From assembly GCA_947630205.1 (NCBI GenBank), contig CANRGW010000031.1, positions 1 through 11,501 on the forward strand: DNA of 11,501 nucleotides, read 5' to 3'. The position numbers were made by a program, and so were the translations under genes. Shown here in pieces: positions 4,246-11,501 of this stretch. The DNA is from an uncultured Bacilli bacterium. GTDB taxonomy: Bacteria > Bacillota_I > Bacilli_A > RF39 > UBA660. How positions within the stretch are numbered: the stretch's first letter is position 1; each line of letters begins with the position of its first letter. Below the pieces are notes generated by a model, which saw only the letters and a program-made list of their open reading frames with translations, was not told where the DNA came from and made no database searches.

Positions 4246-6012
4246 TTATTTTAAAATACGATTAATTTCATTTCCTAAATCAGATTTTAACAAATAATCG
4301 GTAAAACCATCTTTTACAAAATGCTCTTTTATAAACTCTGTATCACTATCTAACATAACAATAACCGGAGTTTTAAACTTAGGATTTTTCTTTAATTTTC
4401 TTAAAACTTCTAAAGCCCTGATATCTAACATATCATCTAAAAATATATAAGAAAATTCTTGTCCAACACGTATTCTATCTAATACATCATTAGCATAAAT
4501 AGAATTTTCAACATCATAACCTTTTTTAATTATTAAACTTGTAATATTTTTTATAAAACTCATATTGCTTGAAGCAATTAAAACTTTTTCATTATTTAAT
4601 ACTTTATCAACAGAAACTTGGATACCAGTATCAATTTTTTGGTCAAGAACAATCTTTATCTCCGTTCCTTTATCAATTTCACTTTTAATAGTAAAATATC
4701 CTCCTAATTTATTAACAATCTTCTTAATAGTATTAATATCAACATTTTTTGTTTCTAAACGTTTTAAATCTTCATTATTTAAAGGTTCATCAACCATTAG
4801 TAAATCATTTACTTTATCAATAGGTATTCCATTTCCTGAGTCAGCAACAGTAATAACAAGTCGACACATATCATATTTAACAATAGCATTAATAGTTAAT
4901 TCAATAAAACCTTTATTGGTATATTTAATCGCATTATTAAGAATAGAAAGTAAAACTTGTTCAATTAATTTAGAGTCTCCATATAAATATTCTGGTATAA
5001 TTTTACTTAAATTAATACGAAATTCAACGTCATTATGTATTTCTTTTTCTTTTATTAAACGAATTTTCTCGACTAAATTAACAAGACTATATTTATTAGG
5101 AATAACTTTTATATTAGAGTTACTTAAACTTGATATATTCATAATATCATTAACTAAGAATGATAATGTATGAGCATTATTATTTATTTCCATCATTTTC
5201 TTTTTTAAATCATTAGCATCATTTTTAATATTAGATAAATTTTCAATATTACTAATAGGTTCTCTTATTTGAGTAGATGCTAAGAATAAAAAGTTAGATT
5301 TTTCTTCATTAGCACGATTTACAAGTAATCTATTTTTATTTAATTCATTAATAATTTTAATATCTGGATTTTCAATAGTAAAATACATTACAAAAGTTGT
5401 AAAAACAAGAGTAACATTAATAGTTAAAAGAGATGGAAATAATTTTTGAACAATAAAACTAACCATAAACATAATAATTAATATATATAATGGTACAAAT
5501 TTTTTATTTTTAGCATTCCGAATATTCTTAAAGAAAATTCCAAACATAGCTAAAGTACATAAAGCAACGGTTAAATAAATAGCTGTAACTGATGGACCAG
5601 TTGGCAATAATAAACCATTGGTATTAGTAACAGTAATTGGTAATATAAATACTATTAAAAGGGTAAAAGCATAATATAAAATAAATCTCTTTAATAATTT
5701 ATTAATACTTTTCTCATCTTTATTATTATCAATAGTTATTACAAAAATATAAAGTGTAAAGAAAAATATCCATGATAAAAATCCAACAAAAAGTAACTTC
5801 AAGGCTAGTAAGTAAATTGGGGCATAGGACTCAACTCCCTGTACAACTAAAATATAAGTCCACACCTCTGCTAAGCAAGAAAAAAATGAAGAAGCAATAA
5901 TGATTGAATATAGTTTATTTTCTAAATTCTTAACTTTCTTTTTTGAAAAATAAACAACAATAAGCAATATACAAAAAATTAAACCATAAATTGTAAAATA
6001 AAAACTTTCCAT
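4246..6012 (-). CDS. 7TM hybrid histidine-kinase-like protein with degenerate kinase and receiver motifs (probable pseudokinase)
   Basis: The 588-residue product has about seven membrane segments (roughly 6-22, 35-57, 66-92, 108-127, 141-161, 172-190, 195-212), resembling the 7TM input region of histidine kinases. After ENPDIKIINEL comes a HisKA-like dimerisation helix, an HATPase fold and a receiver-like domain (476-588). At the H-box the expected SHEIRTP reads STQIREP, so the phospho-acceptor His is Thr247. N-box Asn360 (NNAIKYT) and the G1 motif DSGNGIP (391-397) are kept. The GxGLGL lid before KIVNKLGG is replaced by TKNVDINTI. In the receiver the acidic pair is Ala-Ser-Ser (480-482), while Asp526/527 and Lys576 remain. 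It is probably a sensor or scaffold rather than an active kinase. AGGAGA precedes the ATG; no partner regulator gene is adjacent. Confidence 0.8.
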   Translation of the reverse strand: MESFYFTIYGLIFCILLIVVYFSKKKVKNLENKLYSIIIASSFFSCLAEVWTYILVVQGVESYAPIYLLALKLLFVGFLSWIFFFTLYIFVITIDNNKDEKSINKLLKRFILYYAFTLLIVFILPITVTNTNGLLLPTGPSVTAIYLTVALCTLAMFGIFFKNIRNAKNKKFVPLYILIIMFMVSFIVQKLFPSLLTINVTLVFTTFVMYFTIENPDIKIINELNKNRLLVNRANEEKSNFLFLASTQIREPISNIENLSNIKNDANDLKKKMMEINNNAHTLSFLVNDIMNISSLSNSNIKVIPNKYSLVNLVEKIRLIKEKEIHNDVEFRINLSKIIPEYLYGDSKLIEQVLLSILNNAIKYTNKGFIELTINAIVKYDMCRLVITVADSGNGIPIDKVNDLLMVDEPLNNEDLKRLETKNVDINTIKKIVNKLGGYFTIKSEIDKGTEIKIVLDQKIDTGIQVSVDKVLNNEKVLIASSNMSFIKNITSLIIKKGYDVENSIYANDVLDRIRVGQEFSYIFLDDMLDIRALEVLRKLKKNPKFKTPVIVMLDSDTEFIKEHFVKDGFTDYLLKSDLGNEINRILK

Positions 6013-6035
6013 AAAATCTCCTATTCTCTATTAAG

Positions 6036-6064
6036 ATTATAAGACATTTTTTTTAATTCTTCAA
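6036..6064 (-). promoter_or_regulatory. Sigma-A-like promoter of the histidine-kinase-like gene
   Basis: On the minus strand TTGAAG (6059-6064) is followed after exactly 17 bases by a perfect TATAAT (6036-6041). The start would be near 6029, about 17 bases before the ATG at 6012, leaving room for the AGGAGA ribosome site only. Confidence 0.65.
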
Positions 6065-6071
6065 TCAAATT

Positions 6072-6117
6072 AAAAAAATTAGTTAAAAAATAAGTTTATA
6101 TTAACATTAACTAATTT
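6072..6117 (-). terminator. Terminator of the AMP-forming ligase gene
   Basis: On the minus strand AAATTAGTTAA (6107-6117) pairs perfectly over 11 bases with TTAACTAATTT (6076-6086) across a 20-base loop, followed by a T-run (6072 onward). The first arm consists of the last codons and stop of the ligase gene. Confidence 0.75.
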
Positions 6118-8041
6118 TCTTTAATTTCCGACGTGGTCTAATAATACGACCTTCAATAAGGAAATTATCTGTATCTAAAATATTCAAGGCTTCAAGAGAT
6201 TTAAAGTCTAATTTCTTATTTGTTTCAGAATAAGGTAATTCATCCCATATAACATAATACTTTGGCATATATCCTAATTGCATATTTTGATTTATGTAAC
6301 TATCTATTTTTTCAACAAAACTTAAATCATCTTCCATACCATCTTTTAAAACGACATGAAGAACAGGAACTTCTCTTTCATAATCATCTGGTAATTTAGT
6401 AGCACAGCAATCTTTAATAACATTAAGCATTTTAACTTCTTCTTCTAATCTAGAAAGCCAAAACTTAACACCCGATCTTGTTATCATTCTTTTAGCCCTA
6501 CCTTTATGATAAATAAAGCCATCAGCATCTTGAATTCCAAAATCGTCTGAATGAACCCATACTGTACCGTCACTGTGTACTAATTTAACATTTTTCGTTT
6601 CTTCAGAATTATTTACATAACCTTTCATAACCGTTGGTCCTGTAAAACAAATTTCTCCTTGAATATTTTGTCCATAAGGTATTTCTTTATCAGTTTGATA
6701 TTCAAAAATTGCCATTGTAACATTAACCATAGGTATTCCAATACTTCCTATTTTCTTTAAATGTGTTGGGTTACCTGAAGCCATAGCAGTTACTTCATTA
6801 GAACCATAAAACTGTCTAACAGGACCAGCACCTCTTGCTGTAATTGATTTATCTATTGTTTCTTCCTCACTACCATCAAGTTTATCTCCACCACTAATTG
6901 GATCACTAAAATAACTTAAATCTTTAACTTTAGAGTCACGAAGAATTTTTAAAAGAATAGGACCTCCAAAATCAACATTTGGTTTTATACTATCTAATAA
7001 TTCAGAATATTTAGGAATTTCAAATTCAGGAATTAAATATACTTGCATACCACATACCATTGAACCTAAAGAAGCATTAAACCAATAAGCAACAGATGCT
7101 GGTAATAAATCCATCGCAACCTTTTCTTCAGTAAAACCATAATCACTATACTTCATACCATGACAACTAGCCATTAAATTATGATTAGTAAGAGCAACTC
7201 CTTTAGCAGGACCTGTTGAACCTCCTGTATAAACAATTAAAGCAACATTATCTCTACTAACTTCGGGCATTTTAATTTTTGAACTTTTATTCTTACCAAA
7301 AATCTGTTCAGCTAAAATTTCACTTTTACCAGTAAGGTCATATTTTTCTTGATATTCATCATACCTAAGAAAACGAGGATTAGAATTTAAGGCTTCTTCT
7401 TGTTCTTTTGTTAAAGGTGCCATACTATCATTTAAAACTATAACATTCTTTAAATTACTATTAAGATTTAAAACTTCTTTGGCCTTACCTATAAAGTCTA
7501 TTGTACTTGAAGTTTCTGATATTATAAAATAATTAGATTTTTTAACTTGAAAGTCCATATTCTCTATATTTAATAAATCATCTATTCTAGAAGCAGGTTC
7601 ATCAAATTTTATTAAATTAACTACTACTCCTAATTTATTTAAGGCTAAAAACATAAATAATACTTCAGGAACACTATTAGTTAAAAAGGAAACTGTATCA
7701 CCTGATTTTATACCGTAATTACGAAACATAATCATTTGTTTACTAACTTCTTTTTTTATATCAGCAACACTATACTTTTTCCCACAGTAATCAAGTAATA
7801 TTTTATCATCAGGATAAAAAGAAATCATTTTCATAAAATAATCACAAAAATTTGTTTCTTTAGCAATATATATATCTTCACTTTCATCTCTTGAAGACAT
7901 CTCATGCCATTTCATCCAAGGTTTATCAATTGAGGCATAACCTGTCATTTTTACATTTCTTCTACTTTCAGTTCTATTTAAATTAAAATTTGCATCTGAA
8001 AGATTTTCTAAAGAGTCACTATTAAATTGTAAATTTTTCAT
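6107..8041 (-). CDS. AMP-forming acyl-CoA synthetase/adenylate-forming ligase, substrate unknown
   Basis: The 644-residue product belongs to the ANL superfamily, which activates a carboxylate with ATP to an acyl-adenylate. Visible motifs are the phosphate loop YTGGSTGPAKG (271-281; the usual Pro-Lys-Gly reads Ala-Lys-Gly), the aromatic and acidic motif FYGSNEV (411-417), HSDDFG (497-502) with the ribose-binding Asp, the hinge KGRAKRMITRSG (513-524) and a C-terminal ETNKKLDFK in which Lys610 aligns with the catalytic lysine. The N-terminus contains TGYASIDKPWMKWH (33-46), a sequence type seen before the ligase fold in related Firmicutes proteins. A basic tail (RIIRPRRKLKKIS) follows the catalytic lysine. 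No signal peptide or carrier-protein domain is present. It stands alone with its own promoter and terminator, so context gives no substrate; a fatty or aryl acid is a guess. Confidence 0.85.
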   Translation of the reverse strand: MKNLQFNSDSLENLSDANFNLNRTESRRNVKMTGYASIDKPWMKWHEMSSRDESEDIYIAKETNFCDYFMKMISFYPDDKILLDYCGKKYSVADIKKEVSKQMIMFRNYGIKSGDTVSFLTNSVPEVLFMFLALNKLGVVVNLIKFDEPASRIDDLLNIENMDFQVKKSNYFIISETSSTIDFIGKAKEVLNLNSNLKNVIVLNDSMAPLTKEQEEALNSNPRFLRYDEYQEKYDLTGKSEILAEQIFGKNKSSKIKMPEVSRDNVALIVYTGGSTGPAKGVALTNHNLMASCHGMKYSDYGFTEEKVAMDLLPASVAYWFNASLGSMVCGMQVYLIPEFEIPKYSELLDSIKPNVDFGGPILLKILRDSKVKDLSYFSDPISGGDKLDGSEEETIDKSITARGAGPVRQFYGSNEVTAMASGNPTHLKKIGSIGIPMVNVTMAIFEYQTDKEIPYGQNIQGEICFTGPTVMKGYVNNSEETKNVKLVHSDGTVWVHSDDFGIQDADGFIYHKGRAKRMITRSGVKFWLSRLEEEVKMLNVIKDCCATKLPDDYEREVPVLHVVLKDGMEDDLSFVEKIDSYINQNMQLGYMPKYYVIWDELPYSETNKKLDFKSLEALNILDTDNFLIEGRIIRPRRKLKKIS

Positions 8042-8082
8042 TTTTTCCTCCTGTCTTATAATTATTATATACTCCTAATAAC

Positions 8083-8111
8083 ATTATAAAGAAAAGTATT
8101 TAACTATTCAA
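8083..8111 (-). promoter_or_regulatory. Sigma-A-like promoter of the AMP-forming ligase gene
   Basis: On the minus strand TTGAAT (8106-8111) is followed after 17 bases by a perfect TATAAT (8083-8088). A second TATAAT lies closer to the gene (8064-8069) without a good -35. The ATG at 8041 follows AGGAGG with six-base spacing. Confidence 0.65.
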
Positions 8112-8112
8112 T

Positions 8113-8145
8113 AAAAAAGACAATATTTTACATTATATTGTCCTT
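8113..8145 (-). terminator. Terminator of clpB
   Basis: On the minus strand GACAATAT (8135-8142) pairs perfectly with ATATTGTC (8119-8126) around an eight-base loop; flanking AAG and TTT extend the stem through one G-U pair, and a T-run follows (8113-8118). The next gene's -35 begins two bases further on. Confidence 0.75.
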
Positions 8146-8148
8146 CTT

Positions 8149-8188
8149 AAATATTAACTTATTTTTTTAAGAAAAAATCTTAATATTT
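8149..8188 (-). repeat. AT-rich inverted repeat directly after clpB
   Basis: On the minus strand AAATATTAA (8180-8188) pairs with TTAATATTT (8149-8157), and inside it a T-run pairs with an A-run. It begins just past the clpB stop and precedes the terminator at 8113-8145. It could be a 3'-end stabilising hairpin; it has no T-tract of its own in the right place. Confidence 0.45.
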
Positions 8189-8189
8189 A

Positions 8190-10283
8190 CTATCTAATTA
8201 CTAACTCATTATCTCTTAAATCAAACGTTATTGTTTCCCCATAACTAATTTCCCCACTTATTAATGCATTAGCAAGTAAAACTTCTAAAGTTCTTGAAAC
8301 AATTCTTTTTAAAGGTCTAGCCCCATAATTAACATCATAGCCAATTTCTATTAAATAATCTTTGGCTTCTTTAGTTAATTTTAATTTAATATTTTTATCA
8401 CTTAATCTATCTTCGATTTCTTTTATTATTTTATCTAATACTTGATAAATTACTTCTTTAGTTAAAGGTTTAAAGATAATTATTTCATCAATTCGATTAA
8501 TAAATTCAGGTCTAAAGGTTGCTTCTAATTCTTTAATAACTCCCTCATTATCACCATTTAAAGCATATTCACTTCCTAAATTACTAGTCATAATAATTAT
8601 GGTATTTTTAAAATCAACCGTTCTACCATTAGAGTCTGTAATTCGTCCATCATCTAATATTTGTAACAAAAGATTTAAAACTTCAGGATGGGCTTTTTCA
8701 ATTTCATCAAATAAAACTATACTATAAGGATTACGTCTAACAGCCTCTGTTAACTCGCCACCCTCTTCATAACCAACATAACCTGGAGGAGAACCAATAA
8801 GTCTTGAAACACTAAATTTCTCCATATATTCACTCATATCAATTCTAACCATATGACTTTTATCATCAAAAAGTTCATAAGCAAGTGTCTTCGCAACTTC
8901 CGTTTTACCTACTCCGGTTGGTCCTAAGAAAATAAATGAACCAATTGGTCTATTAGGATCTTTTATACCACTTCTACTTTTTAAAATACACTCAGAAACT
9001 AATTTTAAAGCCTCATCTTGTCCCATAACATTTTTCTTCATGTTTTCATATAAGCCCAATAATTTTTCTTTTTCACTTGAAACAAGTTTAGTTAAAGGAA
9101 TATTAGTTAATTTAGAAATTACATAAGCAATATCTTCTTCATTAACAGTATCACTTAAAATACGATTTTTTTCTAATTTATTTAATTCCTCTAGTTCTTT
9201 TTCAAGTCGAGGTATTTCGCCATGGCGATATCTTGCAGCCGTTTCTAAATCATATTTATTCTCGGCTGTTTGTAAAGTAAAACGGGCATTTTCTAATTCT
9301 TGTTTTTTAGCCTTAATTTTATCATTTATTTCTTTTTCTCTATTCCAGGCTTCTTTTAAACTTGCTTCTTCACCTTTTAATTTAACTAATTCTTTTTCTA
9401 TTTCCTCTAATCGATTTTTAGACAATTCATCTTTTTCTTTTTTAATCGCTTGTTTTTCAATTTCAAGTGATAAAATATTTCGCGTTACAGTATCAAGTTC
9501 ATTAGGAACGGAGTCCATTTGAACACGAATAGTTGCACAGGCTTCATCAATTAAATCAATGGCTTTATCTGGTAAATATCTATCGGTTATATAACGATTA
9601 GATAAAGTTGCAGCAGCAATAATTGCTTTATCAGTAATAGATACCCCATGATGAATTTCAAAACGTTCTTTTAAACCACGTAATATGGTAATTGTATCAA
9701 GAACACTAGGTTCAGAAACTTTTATCTTTTGAAAACGTCTTTCAAGGGCTCCATCTTTTTCAATATATTTTCTATATTCATTTAAAGTAGTTGCACCTAT
9801 TACATGAATTTCCCCACGGGCTAACATAGGCTTTAAAATATTGGAAGTATCCATAGCCCCCTCAGATGAATTACCAACAATCATGTGAATTTCATCAATA
9901 AACATGATAATATTGCCTTCACTCTTTTTTATTTCATTTAAAACATTTTTTAAACGTTCCTCAAATTCACCACGATATTTAGCACCGGCTACTAAACTGG
10001 CAAGGTCTAATTCCCAAACTTTTTTATCCTTTAAACTATTAGGAACATCACCGGCTACAATTCGATTAGCAAGTCCTTCAACAATTGCTGTTTTTCCAAC
10101 ACCTGGTTCACCAATTAAAACAGGATTATTCTTCGTTTTTCTGGATAAAATACGCGTAATACCACGAATTTCTTCATCTCGACCTATAACTGGATCAATT
10201 TTCCCATTTTTAGCATCAAGTGTAATATCTCTTCCATATTTTTCTAAAACATTTTCTTTTTCTTCATTATTATTTGGATACAT
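8190..10283 (-). CDS. clpB: ATP-dependent disaggregase ClpB, form lacking the N-terminal domain
   Basis: The 697-residue product has both AAA+ modules of ClpB. Module 1 shows Walker A GEPGVGKT (58-65), pore-loop Tyr103, Walker B FIDEIH (128-133) and arginine finger LERRF (180-184). A long coiled-coil middle domain (about 260-385) distinguishes ClpB from ClpC and docks DnaK. Module 2 shows GPTGVGKT (454-461), GSPPGYVGYEEGG (497-509), VLFDEIEKAH (523-532) and sensor-2 GARPLKR (654-660). No ClpP-binding loop is seen, as expected of a disaggregase that works with DnaK. The roughly 150-residue N-terminal substrate-binding domain is absent, much as in the short internally initiated form of E. coli ClpB. 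The frame upstream of the ATG soon meets a stop and then the promoter, so the short form is the whole product. AAGGGG precedes the start by about eight bases. Confidence 0.96.
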   Translation of the reverse strand: MYPNNNEEKENVLEKYGRDITLDAKNGKIDPVIGRDEEIRGITRILSRKTKNNPVLIGEPGVGKTAIVEGLANRIVAGDVPNSLKDKKVWELDLASLVAGAKYRGEFEERLKNVLNEIKKSEGNIIMFIDEIHMIVGNSSEGAMDTSNILKPMLARGEIHVIGATTLNEYRKYIEKDGALERRFQKIKVSEPSVLDTITILRGLKERFEIHHGVSITDKAIIAAATLSNRYITDRYLPDKAIDLIDEACATIRVQMDSVPNELDTVTRNILSLEIEKQAIKKEKDELSKNRLEEIEKELVKLKGEEASLKEAWNREKEINDKIKAKKQELENARFTLQTAENKYDLETAARYRHGEIPRLEKELEELNKLEKNRILSDTVNEEDIAYVISKLTNIPLTKLVSSEKEKLLGLYENMKKNVMGQDEALKLVSECILKSRSGIKDPNRPIGSFIFLGPTGVGKTEVAKTLAYELFDDKSHMVRIDMSEYMEKFSVSRLIGSPPGYVGYEEGGELTEAVRRNPYSIVLFDEIEKAHPEVLNLLLQILDDGRITDSNGRTVDFKNTIIIMTSNLGSEYALNGDNEGVIKELEATFRPEFINRIDEIIIFKPLTKEVIYQVLDKIIKEIEDRLSDKNIKLKLTKEAKDYLIEIGYDVNYGARPLKRIVSRTLEVLLANALISGEISYGETITFDLRDNELVIR

Positions 10284-10335
10284 ATCATCATCCCCTTTAT
10301 AATTTAATATGACTAAATTTCATATTTCAATACTT

Positions 10336-10363
10336 ATTATACTCAAAAATTAGCACTTGTCAA
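10336..10363 (-). promoter_or_regulatory. Sigma-A promoter of clpB
   Basis: On the minus strand a perfect TTGACA (10358-10363) is followed after 16 bases by a perfect TATAAT (10336-10341). The -35 lies inside the CIRCE operator, so HrcA binding would block RNA polymerase directly. The leader is about 45 bases. Confidence 0.85.
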
Positions 10364-10376
10364 CATAGAGTGCTAA
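10350..10376. promoter_or_regulatory. CIRCE operator (HrcA repressor site)
   Basis: The left arm TTAGCACTT (10350-10358) and right arm GAGTGCTAA (10368-10376) are separated by nine bases; this matches the CIRCE consensus TTAGCACTC-N9-GAGTGCTAA with one changed base. It places clpB under HrcA heat-shock control. hrcA itself is not in the window. Confidence 0.93.
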
Positions 10377-10450
10377 TTTATTTTTAAAATCTTTTCTCTA
10401 TTTTTTTAATATATTTATTATCTTCTAAAAGTAAACTTATTTTAAACTCT

Positions 10451-10492
10451 AAAAAAATTTGAACAAGGAAAAACTATATCCTTATCCAAATT
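10451..10492 (-). terminator. Terminator of ftsEX
   Basis: On the minus strand AATTTGGATAAGG (10480-10492) pairs over 13 bases, including two G-U pairs, with CCTTGTTCAAATT (10456-10468) around an 11-base loop, followed by a T-run (10451-10455). It lies about 60 bases after the ftsX stop and separates ftsX from clpB. The remaining bases of the ftsX-clpB gap outside the CIRCE and promoter are AT-rich with no other feature seen. Confidence 0.85.
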
Positions 10493-10550
10493 CTTTAACA
10501 TTTCTTTATTATATTAAAAACTATAATTTTTTTTAAATATTTTTCTTTCG

Positions 10551-11450
10551 TTATACTTTTAAATATTTTCTTACGGCTCTACTACTTCCAATCATACCAA
10601 CTAAGATACCAATACCTATAACGATTAAAGAAGTAATATAAATAAATGGTTCAGGTTTAACAAGTTTTAAAATATCTGTAAATAATCTTCCTCCCATATA
10701 AGTATATAAAGCATGATATCCATAAATTGTAATACAAACGGGAATTATAGAACCAATAAATCCTAAAACCATACCTTCAACTACAAATGGTAATTTAATA
10801 GCAAAATTACTTGCTCCAACAAGTCGCATAATTGATATTTCTCTTTTTCTTGAAAAAATAGTTAATTTAATAGTATTAACAATTAAGAACATTGTCATTA
10901 AAACTAAAGCAATAACAGCAGCAAGAGAAACTCTTTGGGCTACTTTAAAAACTGTAACTAATTGATCAACCATTCCTTCACCATATTTAACAACATCAAT
11001 CTCAGATAAATTATTTATAGCAGTTGCTGTTTCTTCAATTAATTCAATATCTTTTACTTTTATTAAATATGTATTTTGTAAAGGATTATCTTCATCATCC
11101 CAATTCTTCATGGCATTTTCAAAAGCCGGATCTTCACCCATCATTTCATTTTTTATATCAGTTTTACTTTGAAAAGTAACTGACTCAACATTACTAATAT
11201 CTTCTATATCAAGTTTTAATTTTTCAACATCAAAATCATCAGCCTCATTCGAAACAAAAGCAACAATAGTTAAATCTTTTCTTAAAGTATCAGAAAAATC
11301 ATTAACATTATAAGTAACTATAATAGATAAAGAAACAATAATAAGTGTTACAATAATACAAGAAATACTTGCAAGGGATAAAGAAAAATTACGTCCAACA
11401 CTTTTAAAAGCATCTCTTATACTTCTTCCTAAAATTCTAAAGAATCTCAT
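10551..11450 (-). CDS. ftsX: Cell-division ABC transporter permease-like protein FtsX
   Basis: The 299-residue product has the FtsX layout: a short cytoplasmic N-terminus with RSIRDAFKSVGRN, a first membrane segment (about 26-48), an extracellular domain (49-168) and three further membrane segments (about 172-194, 220-246, 268-289). RKREISIMRLVGAS (201-214) is the conserved cytoplasmic loop that contacts the ATPase FtsE. FtsEX uses ATP hydrolysis to switch on cell-wall hydrolases at the division site or side wall; the extracellular domain binds the hydrolase or an adaptor. The start at 11450 overlaps the upstream ftsE frame by 14 bases and is preceded by AAGGAGG with a rather long spacing, consistent with coupled translation. 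No truncation is seen. Confidence 0.95.
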   Translation of the reverse strand: MRFFRILGRSIRDAFKSVGRNFSLSLASISCIIVTLIIVSLSIIVTYNVNDFSDTLRKDLTIVAFVSNEADDFDVEKLKLDIEDISNVESVTFQSKTDIKNEMMGEDPAFENAMKNWDDEDNPLQNTYLIKVKDIELIEETATAINNLSEIDVVKYGEGMVDQLVTVFKVAQRVSLAAVIALVLMTMFLIVNTIKLTIFSRKREISIMRLVGASNFAIKLPFVVEGMVLGFIGSIIPVCITIYGYHALYTYMGGRLFTDILKLVKPEPFIYITSLIVIGIGILVGMIGSSRAVRKYLKV

Positions 11451-11501
11451 CTATGTATTCACCCTCCTTATAATCTTTATATAAATGTCCTTCTTTAAGG
11501 G
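11437..11501 (-). CDS. ftsE: Cell-division ATPase FtsE, last codons only
   Basis: One minus-strand frame entering at the window edge reads LKEGHLYKDYKEGEYIDEIL and stops at TAG 11437-11439. The pattern G-x-L-x-x-D-x-x-x-G-x-Y is the usual C-terminal end of FtsE, and the position directly before ftsX with a 14-base overlap is the standard ftsE-ftsX arrangement. The ATPase motifs lie outside the window, so the call rests on this short tail and on context. Confidence 0.75.
   Translation of the reverse strand, partial: LKEGHLYKDYKEGEYIDEIL

Noticed and set aside
4565..5173. Long plus-strand open frame antisense to the histidine-kinase-like gene
   Set aside because: It lies wholly inside a recognisable minus-strand gene, has no ribosome site or family resemblance, and its Ser/Ile/Leu-rich composition is what the reverse complement of AT-rich coding sequence gives.
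9904..10302. Plus-strand open frame antisense to the start of clpB
   Set aside because: It mirrors the most conserved part of clpB (Walker A region) and extends to the clpB start; it has no ribosome site and no recognisable domain.
1..11501. Defence island, prophage, CRISPR array or insertion sequence
   Set aside because: No spaced direct repeats, transposase, integrase, phage or nuclease gene, and no terminal inverted repeats were seen; nearly all sequence is accounted for by ordinary genes and their signals.

Overview
The window comes from an AT-rich Firmicutes-type bacterium, by eye well under 30% G+C. Codons are A/T-ending, Shine-Dalgarno sites are strong (AGGAGG), and sigma-A-like promoters and U-tract terminators are easy to see. 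The gene content fits an uncultured gut-type Bacilli relative: rpsF-ssb-rpsR next to rplI-dnaB, ftsEX, a heat-shock ClpB under CIRCE control, a DUF421 (YetF-like) protein and a 7TM histidine-kinase-like protein. That placement is inference. The genetic code looks standard: Trp is read from TGG, and an AGG codon sits at a strongly conserved Arg.

Layout. Positions 1-2024 on the minus strand hold replication and translation genes: rpsF, ssb and rpsR in one operon with a candidate autoregulatory leader and a terminator that starts in the rpsR stop codon, then rplI and the beginning of dnaB from a separate extended -10 promoter. Positions 2116-3389 on the plus strand hold an alkaline-phosphatase-superfamily gene broken near its 3' end into two overlapping reading frames. 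From 3355 to 8145 on the minus strand are three genes, each with its own terminator: an AMP-forming ligase with a clear promoter, a 7TM histidine-kinase-like protein with degenerate catalytic motifs and a clear promoter, and a DUF421 membrane protein with an uncertain one. Positions 8190-10376 hold clpB without its N-terminal domain, driven by a promoter whose -35 lies inside a CIRCE operator. Positions 10451-11501 hold ftsX and the last codons of ftsE, closed by a strong terminator.

Most of the window is housekeeping sequence. The points that most deserve attention are: (1) the split phosphatase gene at 3092-3167, where a 62-nt offset between imperfect direct repeats puts the last metal-ligand His in another frame, preceded by a ribosome site almost identical to the gene's own; (2) a membrane histidine-kinase/receiver protein that has lost the phospho-acceptor His, the ATP-lid glycines and the receiver acidic pair, but keeps an intact reading frame, promoter and terminator; (3) a repeat-containing rpsF leader that can form two competing hairpins, one of which covers the Shine-Dalgarno; (4) a perfect DnaA-box 9-mer inside a dyad upstream of the DUF421 gene. 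I found no CRISPR array, tRNA, rRNA, insertion sequence or clear defence system.
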